Source: an uncultured Methylophilus sp. (GTDB lineage: Bacteria; Pseudomonadota; Gammaproteobacteria; Burkholderiales; Methylophilaceae). Taken from it: a stretch of 5,205 nucleotides of DNA. A program made the translations under genes and the position numbers. The stretch is from positions 1-5,205 of the forward strand of contig CAKZJM010000038.1 of assembly GCA_936943315.1 (NCBI GenBank), written 5' to 3'. Every line of letters starts with the position of its first letter. Positions within the stretch are counted from its first letter, which is position 1. Below the pieces are notes generated by a model. The model searched no databases. It saw only the letters and a list, made by a program, of their open reading frames with translations, and had not been told where the DNA came from. Of the stretch, positions 1 to 5,130 are shown one piece after another.

Positions 1-14
1 AGGTGTACCCACAT
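1..14 (-). CDS. 5' end of an unidentified gene, cut by the left edge of the window
   Basis: Only the first four codons (M-W-V-H) and part of a fifth are present. The call rests on a good ribosome binding site on the minus strand (AAGGA at 24..20, 5 bases before an ATG at 14..12), lying 27 bases past the stop codon of the DUF883 gene on the same strand. The tight spacing suggests co-transcription with it. In many proteobacteria a DUF883 gene is followed by a small YqjE-type membrane protein, so that is the leading guess, but nothing in these few residues confirms it. It could also be a chance ATG. Confidence 0.4.
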
Positions 15-41
15 AGCTTTCCTTGTTTATTCAAGTCTGAC

Positions 42-446
42 TCATTCACTACGTTTTGAGCCTAACAGATATCCTATCAGTAAACCCACGCCAGCGGCTA
101 CGAGCACCGTGCCCAGCGGATGTTCCTGCACGGTATCTACCGTTTTGCCTTTAATGGATTGGTAGGTTTCGCTTACTTCGCGCTGAACTTGTTCTTTTAC
201 GCGGCCAGCTTTAGAAGCCATGGCTGCCACGTTCTCTTCATTGGTCAAACGGTCAATGTTGGCTTTAAGGCTGTGGATCAGTTCTTTTGCTTTATCCTGA
301 GTAGTGTCGGCCGTGTCATTAACGGCATCCAGCAAGTCGTTGGCAGTAGTTTTCACCTGCGCAGCAATTTCTTCTATGGCCTGGTCAGATTTTTTGGCCA
401 AACGGTCAGTCGTATTTTCAACGTTATCTTTAGAAAAATTAAACAT
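42..446 (-). CDS. DUF883 (ElaB/YqjD-like) tail-anchored membrane protein
   Basis: This is a 134-residue protein with a long, charged, mostly helical N-terminal part (about residues 1-108, rich in Lys, Glu, Asp, Ala and Gln with amphipathic spacing) and one C-terminal membrane segment (about 110-130, HPLGTVLVAAGVGLLIGYLL) closed by a basic SKR tail. That plan is the hallmark of the DUF883 family. In E. coli its members ElaB, YqjD and YgaM are inner-membrane proteins made in stationary phase, and YqjD has been linked to ribosome binding; that role is inferred here, not seen. The frame stays open upstream to 524, but I chose the ATG at 446..444 because AAGGAG lies 7 bases before it and the family begins near such an MFNFS-type start. 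The small glycines in the membrane helix (G119, G121, G125, G129) resemble a glycine zipper. It is divergent from the histidine kinase gene. Confidence 0.88.
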   Translation of the reverse strand: MFNFSKDNVENTTDRLAKKSDQAIEEIAAQVKTTANDLLDAVNDTADTTQDKAKELIHSLKANIDRLTNEENVAAMASKAGRVKEQVQREVSETYQSIKGKTVDTVQEHPLGTVLVAAGVGLLIGYLLGSKRSE

Positions 447-598
447 TTTCAAACTCCTTATTGAATCGTGATTACAAAAGAAAACTTTTATTGAGGCTGC
501 ATCAAGTAAGACATCAAGACTCATTAAAGTGTTTTCAGCACACCGCCATCTTACGGACTCCTGATTTCCATCCCTATCAGCTAGGCACCGATATCGCA

Positions 599-614
599 GT
601 CAGAATTTTCTGAC
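599..614. promoter_or_regulatory. 16-bp inverted repeat, possible operator
   Basis: Perfect 7-base arms, GTCAGAA and TTCTGAC, flank a 2-base spacer (TT). It sits in the divergent gap, 35 bases before the putative -35 of the kinase promoter. Its short two-fold symmetry suits a dimeric regulator's binding site, but the regulator is unknown and chance remains possible. Confidence 0.35.
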
Positions 615-648
615 AGGAGTATTAATGCGGTAATCTTTCATGTTTACG

Positions 649-677
649 TTGCTGACTATCCACAACATCGTTATGAT
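649..677 (+). promoter_or_regulatory. Putative sigma-70 promoter for the histidine kinase gene
   Basis: A -35-like TTGCTG (649-654; 3 of 6 consensus bases) lies exactly 17 bases before a -10-like TATGAT (672-677; 5 of 6). Transcription would begin near 684 and leave a leader of roughly 70 bases before the kinase start. The spacing and the -10 are good, the -35 is mediocre. Confidence 0.45.
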
Positions 678-752
678 GCGCTAAGTGCATTGTGAACAAT
701 ACAAGAAAAACGTTACCTCGGATCGCCTGAATTTTCAATCTTCTCGACTGTG

Positions 753-2177
753 ATGAATAAAGTCAGAACCCACCTCATTGCCATGCTTGACCGGCTGGAA
801 AGAGTCAGTGATACCTTTGGTGGTAACACTGTGGCTTTGCTCACCGTCAGTTTATTGTTGGCGGCAGCCATGCTGGTAGTGAATGACCGGTTTATTGTGA
901 ATACCCGTCAGAAAACAGATGTATTGACCATGCTGGACCAGTTGTTGATCGAGACCTGGAAAATACAATCTAATCTTGCCGTGGCCGAAAGCTCCCAGCG
1001 GGGTTACCTGCTGACGCGGTCAGATAATTATTTCGAGCCGTATGACGAGGCGACCGGGCAGATCAGCGAGCAATTGCAAAATATCAATACCTTGCTTAAC
1101 CATACTAACCTGGTCAAGCATGCCGAGATACAAAATACCATGAGCGAGCTCATGGGCAGTATTGCCAAAAAATCAGCTGAGATGAGCGTGACTATCGATT
1201 TCGCCAAAAAACGCCAGTTTGACAAGGCGCTAGCGGTGGTTCGGCTGGATTCTGGCATCAAGGAAAGCCGTAATATCGAACTCCTCTCTCGCCGCTTTGA
1301 GCAACAGGTGCTGAATTACCGCGTCGAACTGGAAGATACGCGGAATACCATGCGGCGCATGATGCGCTGGTTTGTCATGGCTTGCCCACTGATTTTTGTC
1401 TCATTAGTGGTGCTGGTTATCCGCCGCCTGTTACGCGAATTGGCAGAGAAAGCAAACCTGTATGTCCGTTTGACAGATGAAAATGCCGAATATGAACGGA
1501 ATATCCAGGGTCTTACCACCTCCTTGCAGCGCCAGGCGTTGCAGGCGCAAACCAATATTGAACGTGAGCGCTATCAGTTATCGCGTGAGCTGCATGACGA
1601 ACTGGGGTCTTTGTTGACCGCCATTAAGATGGATATTTCCTGGGCCATCAAGCATTTAAAGGATGACATGCCGCAGGTCACCGAAAAGCTGAAGAAAACC
1701 AATCAATACCTCGACCGCAGTATCAACTTCAAGCGCGAGATTGTCCAGAACCTGCATCCTTCAATGATCAAGAGTTTTGGTTTGATCGCTTCTTTGCAAA
1801 ACCTGGTAGATGAAGCGGCTGCACGTAATCACTGGCAATTGGATGTGATTATGCCGGAGCGTGAAATGTTGATTAATGAAACACTGAGCTTGATTATTTA
1901 CCGGCTGGTGCAAGAAAGCCTCAACAATTGCAGTAAATATGCCAAGGCCAGCCAGGTCACTATTCATTTGATTCATGACGAGCAGAATATCAAGCTCGAA
2001 ATTGTCGATGATGGCATCGGCTTTGAACTGGGCAACCTGACCACTAGCAATACGGGCATTAGTGGCATGCGCAATCGTGTCGAGTCTATTGGTGGCCATT
2101 ATGAAGTCAGCAGCGCGCCTGGCGAGGGCACCAGCACCCGTGTTTTACTCCCCTTCCTGAAAGTTGATCCCGCCTAG
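753..2177 (+). CDS. CHASE3-domain sensor histidine kinase, NarX/LiaS-type (HisKA_3)
   Basis: This 474-residue inner-membrane sensor kinase probably passes phosphate to a NarL/LuxR-type response regulator (numbering below is from the GTG at 750, one residue more). Order: first membrane helix (about 28-48); periplasmic CHASE3-like region (about 50-190) with the typical SSQRGYLLTRSDNYFEPY stretch at 81-98; second membrane helix (about 206-226); coiled-coil linker (about 228-270); HisKA_3 dimerisation domain with RELHDELG, phospho-acceptor His282; and a HATPase_c domain with N-box QESLNN (388-393), G1 box DDGIG (420-424) and G2 region beginning TGISGMRNR (435-443). All catalytic boxes look intact. 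The usual KHA after the N-box is KYA here. The start is uncertain: GTG 750 and ATG 753 are adjacent and neither has a clear ribosome binding site; I prefer the ATG. No response regulator gene lies next to it, so it is an orphan within this window. The CHASE3 ligand cannot be told. Confidence 0.93.
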   Translation: MNKVRTHLIAMLDRLERVSDTFGGNTVALLTVSLLLAAAMLVVNDRFIVNTRQKTDVLTMLDQLLIETWKIQSNLAVAESSQRGYLLTRSDNYFEPYDEATGQISEQLQNINTLLNHTNLVKHAEIQNTMSELMGSIAKKSAEMSVTIDFAKKRQFDKALAVVRLDSGIKESRNIELLSRRFEQQVLNYRVELEDTRNTMRRMMRWFVMACPLIFVSLVVLVIRRLLRELAEKANLYVRLTDENAEYERNIQGLTTSLQRQALQAQTNIERERYQLSRELHDELGSLLTAIKMDISWAIKHLKDDMPQVTEKLKKTNQYLDRSINFKREIVQNLHPSMIKSFGLIASLQNLVDEAAARNHWQLDVIMPEREMLINETLSLIIYRLVQESLNNCSKYAKASQVTIHLIHDEQNIKLEIVDDGIGFELGNLTTSNTGISGMRNRVESIGGHYEVSSAPGEGTSTRVLLPFLKVDPA

Positions 2178-2265
2178 CCACTGGTTTGTAGTCATATTCT
2201 GACAGTGGATTCAGCCATTGGACGACTGACCTGTTTGTACTCCTTTATTAACATGGCAACACATA

Positions 2266-2290
2266 TACAAAACAACCAAAATGTTTTGTA
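2266..2290. promoter_or_regulatory. Perfect 9-bp inverted repeat before the EF-hand/BON gene
   Basis: Arms TACAAAACA (2266-2274) and TGTTTTGTA (2282-2290) are exact reverse complements separated by 7 bases. The element ends 12 bases before the AAGGAG ribosome binding site of the next gene. It overlaps a TATACA (2264-2269) that could be a weak -10, though no -35 fits. It could be an operator or a leader hairpin; it is not a terminator, since no T-run follows. Confidence 0.5.
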
Positions 2291-2314
2291 AAAAGCGTGA
2301 AAAAGGAGACGCAT

Positions 2315-2830
2315 ATGTTAATGTCAAAATACAAACAAGCAGTAGTCTTTGGCGGCCTGTTGGCAACAACCATCACATTAAACGCGTTTGCGTTCGATCT
2401 TGAAGAAGTACAAAACGGCGATAAGCCTTACTCCGAAGAATTTAAGGCATTGGACAAAAATGCGAATAACACCTTAACTTGGGCTGAAGTACAGCAAGAC
2501 AAAGGCGTTAAGCAGAAAGATTTCAAAGCCTTTGACCAAGATAAAGACGGCACATTGAGCTACGAAGAATATGCCGAGCTTAAAACCAAAACAAGCCAAA
2601 AAGCGATTAAAGGCGCGATGTCAGACAGCTGGATTACCACCAAGGTAAAAGCCCGCCTGCTCGAAGAAGAATCCTTGAAGTCGCTCAAAATCAGTGTTGA
2701 AACCCACAAAGGCGAAGTCTTGCTGAGTGGTTTTGTGAACGACTCTACGTTAAAAGCCAAAGCTGAAGAATTGGTAGCGACGGTTGAAGGCGTGAAGTCT
2801 GTCAAAAATGCGATTGTGGTAAAAGGTTAA
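2315..2830 (+). CDS. Exported EF-hand/BON fusion protein
   Basis: This 171-residue protein has a Sec signal peptide (hydrophobic core about 11-25, likely cleaved after NAFA at 26). Two EF-hand calcium-binding loops follow: residues 47-58 (DKNANNTLTWAE, ligand positions D, N, N, T, T, E; no glycine at position 6) and 74-85 (DQDKDGTLSYEE, fully canonical). The C-terminal half, about 103-170, is a BON domain, with its alpha-beta pattern and the expected glycines in KGEVLLSGFV and in VEGVKSVKN. BON domains are thought to bind phospholipid or other envelope surfaces, so a calcium-responsive periplasmic protein is a fair inference. The frame is open from a GTG at 2297, but that codon lies upstream of the ribosome binding site; AAGGAG at 2303-2308 is 6 bases before the ATG at 2315, which I chose. 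A second ATG at 2321 is 12 bases from the site and less likely. The gene is Lys-rich and more A-rich than its neighbours. Confidence 0.9.
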   Translation: MLMSKYKQAVVFGGLLATTITLNAFAFDLEEVQNGDKPYSEEFKALDKNANNTLTWAEVQQDKGVKQKDFKAFDQDKDGTLSYEEYAELKTKTSQKAIKGAMSDSWITTKVKARLLEEESLKSLKISVETHKGEVLLSGFVNDSTLKAKAEELVATVEGVKSVKNAIVVKG

Positions 2831-2842
2831 TTACACCCCCTT

Positions 2843-2888
2843 GCAAGCTACTTTTTCTCTCCCAAGTACGTAGCTTGCTCTTTTTTTT
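2843..2888 (+). terminator. Intrinsic terminator after the EF-hand/BON gene
   Basis: A perfect 9-bp stem, GCAAGCTAC (2843-2851) with GTAGCTTGC (2870-2878), carries an 18-base loop and is followed by TC and eight T residues (2881-2888). It begins 12 bases past the stop codon. The loop is longer than usual, but stem and T-run are convincing, and it separates this gene from the next BON gene. Confidence 0.85.
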
Positions 2889-2890
2889 CC

Positions 2891-2948
2891 GGCGGGTTGT
2901 TCACAAGTGTTGACGGATTCATCCTCTGTGTGACTCGAACAACTCGCC
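2891..2948. promoter_or_regulatory. 12-bp inverted repeat upstream of the second BON gene
   Basis: GGCGGGTTGTTC (2891-2902) can pair with GAACAACTCGCC (2937-2948) over 12 positions, one of them a G-T wobble, enclosing 34 bases. It starts directly after the T-run of the preceding terminator and ends 13 bases before the AAAGGA ribosome binding site of the next gene. The enclosed segment contains TTGACG (2910-2915), a possible -35, but no acceptable -10 at the right distance. It may be a paired operator or a leader RNA structure. Confidence 0.45.
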
Positions 2949-2973
2949 ACCTGTACAACAGAAAGGACACATC

Positions 2974-3411
2974 ATGAATAAGATGAACCGTTATCTGATG
3001 ACAACCCTGTTTGCAACTAGCCTGTTATTAGGTGGGTCAAGCGCCTTCGCTGCCAATGGCGAAGCGATGTACAAATTCCTGCCGAGTGATACCGTTGTCG
3101 ACAATGTGAAAAATACGCTCCAGAGTCATGGCATTGATGTCTCTGCGCTGCAGGTGGATGCAGATGCGCAAGGTGTCGTGCAATTAAAAGGTGAAGTGGC
3201 TTCTAAACAAGAAGTTGAAAACATCACTCAAATTGCCAAGCAGGCCGACGGTGTGTATGCCGTTCTGGGCGCCATGCGCTATGAAACAGGGGATGTCGTG
3301 CCCGTTTCTTCACCAGAGGCGTTAGGCAACACCATGGAAGCGCCAGCAGCAGGCACAGAAGCACCTGCCGCTGCGGCTGATACTCAGCCACCGCAAATGG
3401 ATGCGCAATGA
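2974..3411 (+). CDS. Exported single-BON-domain protein with Ala/Pro-rich tail
   Basis: This 145-residue protein starts at an ATG with AAAGGA 6 bases upstream (2962-2967). Residues 1-26 form a clear Sec signal peptide, probably cleaved after SSAFA. Residues about 38-104 fit one BON domain: a helix (SDTVVDNVKNTLQSHG), the strand pair VVQLKGEVAS with the conserved glycine, a second helix (KQEVENITQIAKQ) and a final ADGVYAV turn and strand. From about 105 onward the chain is low-complexity, rich in Ala, Pro, Glu and Thr, and probably unstructured. OsmY of E. coli is a two-BON periplasmic protein induced by osmotic stress and stationary phase; this is a shorter relative with one domain. Periplasmic location is well supported; the exact function is not known. 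It is separated from the preceding BON gene by a strong terminator, so it probably has its own promoter, which I could not locate with confidence. Confidence 0.88.
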   Translation: MNKMNRYLMTTLFATSLLLGGSSAFAANGEAMYKFLPSDTVVDNVKNTLQSHGIDVSALQVDADAQGVVQLKGEVASKQEVENITQIAKQADGVYAVLGAMRYETGDVVPVSSPEALGNTMEAPAAGTEAPAAAADTQPPQMDAQ

Positions 3412-3416
3412 ACTGA

Positions 3417-3438
3417 CCGGGAGACAGCGTTCTCCCGG
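3417..3438. terminator. GC-rich hairpin between convergent genes, possible terminator
   Basis: CCGGGAGA (3417-3424) and TCTCCCGG (3431-3438) form a perfect 8-bp stem with a 6-base loop in the 45-bp gap between the BON gene and the lipocalin gene, which converge. The position suits a terminator shared by both strands. Neither side carries a real T-run, so it is an imperfect intrinsic terminator. Confidence 0.5.
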
Positions 3439-3456
3439 GGCTTGACGAGACAGGAG

Positions 3457-4056
3457 TTAGTGATGCTCGGGCACCACATGTCGACCGGATTCGTACTCAA
3501 CCTGATTGGCTTGTCGGATGAATAACAGCTGGTCTGTTGCAAATCCCAGGGCTTTGGCTTTGGCCATCAGATGTTGTTTGATCGGGTAAGTCAGCTGTGG
3601 TGTACGTGACAATATCCATAAGTAATCCCGTCCACTGCTGACTAACACATAATTATAATAAGGCTGGTCGAGTTCGAGGATGTTGTATTCGCCGTAAAAA
3701 GGGCCGAAGAAAGACACTTTCAAACGCCCGGTACGACTGCCATCGGCGTTTGGCGGATCCACAAATTTGGCCTTGCCTATCGCCTCACTCCAATCATTTT
3801 TTTCTGTATCGAAGCCGCGATTTACCACTTTTAATGTGCCATCCTCTGCCAGGCTATAGTTCGCCGTGACCTGTTCCAGCCCTTTTTCGAAACGATTATC
3901 CAACCGTGCAATCTCATACCATGTGCCGACATATTGTGCCGGATCAAAACTCCGTACAATGGATTGTTCAGCCTCTGGCGACATGGCTTCTGAGCAGCCG
4001 CTCAATGTCAGCAATAGGGTGAGGTAAAATATAGAGCGTAAATGTTTTATGAGCAT
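3457..4056 (-). CDS. blc: Blc-type outer-membrane lipocalin lipoprotein
   Basis: This 199-residue lipoprotein has a basic N-terminus, a hydrophobic stretch and the lipobox LSGC, with the lipidated Cys at 21. Ser at +2 (not Asp) favours sorting to the outer membrane. The mature part matches bacterial lipocalins closely: the first signature VGTWYEIARLDNRFEKG (43-59, containing the G-x-W core), then VTANYS, LKVSFFGPFYGEYN (112-125) and the second signature RDYLWILSRTP (143-153). Blc of E. coli binds fatty acids and lysophospholipids and is expressed at entry into stationary phase; a similar role in membrane lipid maintenance is inferred. The frame extends to a GTG at 4083..4081, giving nine extra residues. 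I prefer the ATG at 4056..4054, which gives a normal 21-residue signal through the Cys; neither start has a good ribosome binding site. The C-terminus carries a short extra tail (about 183-199) ending in EHH. It is divergent from the glycine-zipper genes. Confidence 0.94.
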   Translation of the reverse strand: MLIKHLRSIFYLTLLLTLSGCSEAMSPEAEQSIVRSFDPAQYVGTWYEIARLDNRFEKGLEQVTANYSLAEDGTLKVVNRGFDTEKNDWSEAIGKAKFVDPPNADGSRTGRLKVSFFGPFYGEYNILELDQPYYNYVLVSSGRDYLWILSRTPQLTYPIKQHLMAKAKALGFATDQLLFIRQANQVEYESGRHVVPEHH

Positions 4057-4096
4057 GAGTAATAGGTGAAGTCGTTCGTTCACTAAAAATAAACAA

Positions 4097-4110
4097 TGTC
4101 TGGAAAGACA
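4097..4110. promoter_or_regulatory. Short inverted repeat in the divergent lipocalin/glycine-zipper gap
   Basis: TGTCT and AGACA flank four bases (GGAA) near the middle of the A/T-rich 89-bp gap between two divergent genes. The site could be a small operator, but 5-base arms occur easily by chance. I could not assign a convincing promoter to either direction. Confidence 0.2.
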
Positions 4111-4145
4111 ATTTAAAATAACACAAATTCAATCAAGGGAAACAA

Positions 4146-4589
4146 ATGAAGGTGTTCTATCGTTATGTCTGGTGCGTGCTGGCCCTGTGGTCAACACAAG
4201 TGTTGGCAGATAACCTGGAAACAGGGCTGGGCGGCGGCATAGGCGCTGCTGCGGGCACTGCTGTGGGGAGTGTGTTAGGTGGCAGCACGGGTGAAGTCAT
4301 TGGTGGCGCAGTAGGTGGTGGCCTCGGCGGTGCAGCGACCACAGGCCGGGCTGGTCGTACGGGTGCCGTGTTGGGCGGTGCAGCGGGCGGCGCGACGGGT
4401 GCTATTGTGGGCCGTCAAGTCAGTGGTACTACTGCTGGCGCTGTGATTGGCGCCGGTGCGGGTGGCGCAGGCGGTGCGGTATTGGGCAAGGCCATTGATG
4501 AACCGGATCCATACCAAAAAAGTTATCGCGGAAAAAAATGGAAAAAGCATGGGCATCATCATGGCCGCGGTCATCGCGGACATGACTAA
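4146..4589 (+). CDS. Exported glycine-zipper protein with His-rich basic tail
   Basis: This 147-residue protein has a ribosome binding site AAGGGA (4135-4140) 5 bases before its ATG. A signal peptide covers about 1-21 (cleavage likely after VLA). Residues about 27-116 are almost entirely Gly, Ala, Val, Leu, Ile, Thr and Ser with repeated GG-A-V-GG and G-xxx-G spacing, the glycine-zipper pattern of 17-kDa-antigen-like and Omp glycine-zipper proteins, which pack as tight membrane helices. GEVIGGAVGGGLGG (49-62) and AVIGAGAGGAGGAVLG (99-114) are the main units. The tail (about 122-147) is different: basic, then rich in His (H135, H137-139, H143, H146), which suggests metal or polyanion binding. 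No lipobox Cys is seen; Cys10 is inside the signal peptide. The next gene is a paralogue 52 bases downstream with no terminator between, so the two are probably co-transcribed. Precise function unknown. Confidence 0.85.
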   Translation: MKVFYRYVWCVLALWSTQVLADNLETGLGGGIGAAAGTAVGSVLGGSTGEVIGGAVGGGLGGAATTGRAGRTGAVLGGAAGGATGAIVGRQVSGTTAGAVIGAGAGGAGGAVLGKAIDEPDPYQKSYRGKKWKKHGHHHGRGHRGHD

Positions 4590-4641
4590 ACGCGTATTCG
4601 CCTAAGAAACCGAAAGTACTACCAGAGACGGAGGAGTCATC

Positions 4642-5082
4642 ATGAAAATATGGATTATCAGTGCCAGTTTGTGCTGCTTTAGCGTCTTGGCCCAGGCACA
4701 AAGTTGCAATCACAAAAACGTTGCTGCCAGTGGGGTTGGGGGTGCTGCCGGCTCGGCCATTGGGGCAGTGATGCTTGGCCCTGCCGGTGAAGTGCTGGGC
4801 GGTGCAGTGGGTGGCGCAGTCGGCAGCGTAGTCGCGAACGGCGGCAAAACGCAACCTTCTACCATGCTCGGTGGCGCCGTAGGTGGTGCGGGTGGCGCGA
4901 TTCTCGGCCGTGGGTTGGGCGGTGGCAGGCTGCTTGCTGTGGTAGGGGCTGGCCTGGGGAGTGCGGGCGGCGCTTGCATGGCACAACAGGCTTATGCCGG
5001 AAAAGGTCGTCAGGTGGGTCACGTAAAGAAACACTCGGCTAACAACGCAACCGCCAAAGCGCAGAAGTTGCTGGGAAGCTAA
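4642..5082 (+). CDS. Exported glycine-zipper protein, tandem paralogue
   Basis: This 146-residue protein has a strong ribosome binding site, GGAGGAG (4630-4636), 5 bases before the ATG. The signal peptide runs to about residue 19 (AQA, then QSCNH). Residues about 31-112 form the glycine-zipper region with GEVLGGAVGGAVGS (49-62), TMLGGAVGGAGGAILGR (74-90) and AVVGAGLGSAGGA (99-111). These line up in order and position with GEVIGGAVGG, AVLGGAAGGATGAIVGR and AVIGAGAGGAGGA of the preceding protein, so the pair arose by duplication. Unlike its partner it has Cys22 just after the predicted cleavage site and Cys112 at the end of the zipper, which could form a disulphide in the periplasm, and its tail (113-146) is basic without a His cluster. 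The Cys is not in a lipobox. It probably shares a transcript with the upstream gene. Role unknown; envelope association is inferred. Confidence 0.85.
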   Translation: MKIWIISASLCCFSVLAQAQSCNHKNVAASGVGGAAGSAIGAVMLGPAGEVLGGAVGGAVGSVVANGGKTQPSTMLGGAVGGAGGAILGRGLGGGRLLAVVGAGLGSAGGACMAQQAYAGKGRQVGHVKKHSANNATAKAQKLLGS

Positions 5083-5130
5083 AGCTTAAGCCTGTAACGA
5101 AGGATATCAAGTCACAGACGTGTTGGGTGA

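Larger units (their letters stand above)
447..752. other. Divergent intergenic region between the DUF883 gene and the kinase gene
   Basis: This 306-bp stretch separates two genes transcribed away from each other and must hold the promoters of both. I find a reasonable promoter for the rightward kinase gene (649-677) and a 16-bp inverted repeat at 599-614. No convincing -35/-10 pair is visible for the leftward gene, although the A/T-rich part at 470-530 is the likely place. I see no additional gene here. Confidence 0.7.

Noticed and set aside
447..524. In-frame N-terminal extension of the DUF883 protein to an ATG at 524
   Set aside because: The internal ATG at 446 has an ideal ribosome binding site, and the extra 26 residues do not look like the family's N-terminus; this stretch is part of the divergent control region.
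615..630. Ribosome-binding-like AGGAG followed 5 bases later by an ATG (625)
   Set aside because: The frame reads ATG-CGG-TAA, only two codons, and it overlaps the edge of the inverted repeat at 599-614; chance is the simplest explanation.
2178..2208. CCACTG/CAGTGG inverted repeat directly after the kinase stop codon
   Set aside because: The stem is only 6 bp with a 19-base loop and no T-run follows, so a terminator call is not supported.
2297..2314. Upstream GTG start for the EF-hand/BON protein
   Set aside because: The added codons run through the ribosome binding site itself, and the ATG at 2315 has the correct spacing and a normal signal peptide.
2930..2959. GTGACT and TACAAC, 18 bases apart, as a promoter for the second BON gene
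   Set aside because: Each matches only 4 of 6 consensus bases and the implied start would fall inside the ribosome binding site.
4429..5034. Long leftward open frame across both glycine-zipper genes
   Set aside because: It is a shadow of repetitive Gly/Ala codons on the other strand, crosses two well-supported genes and gives a low-complexity product without a recognisable domain.
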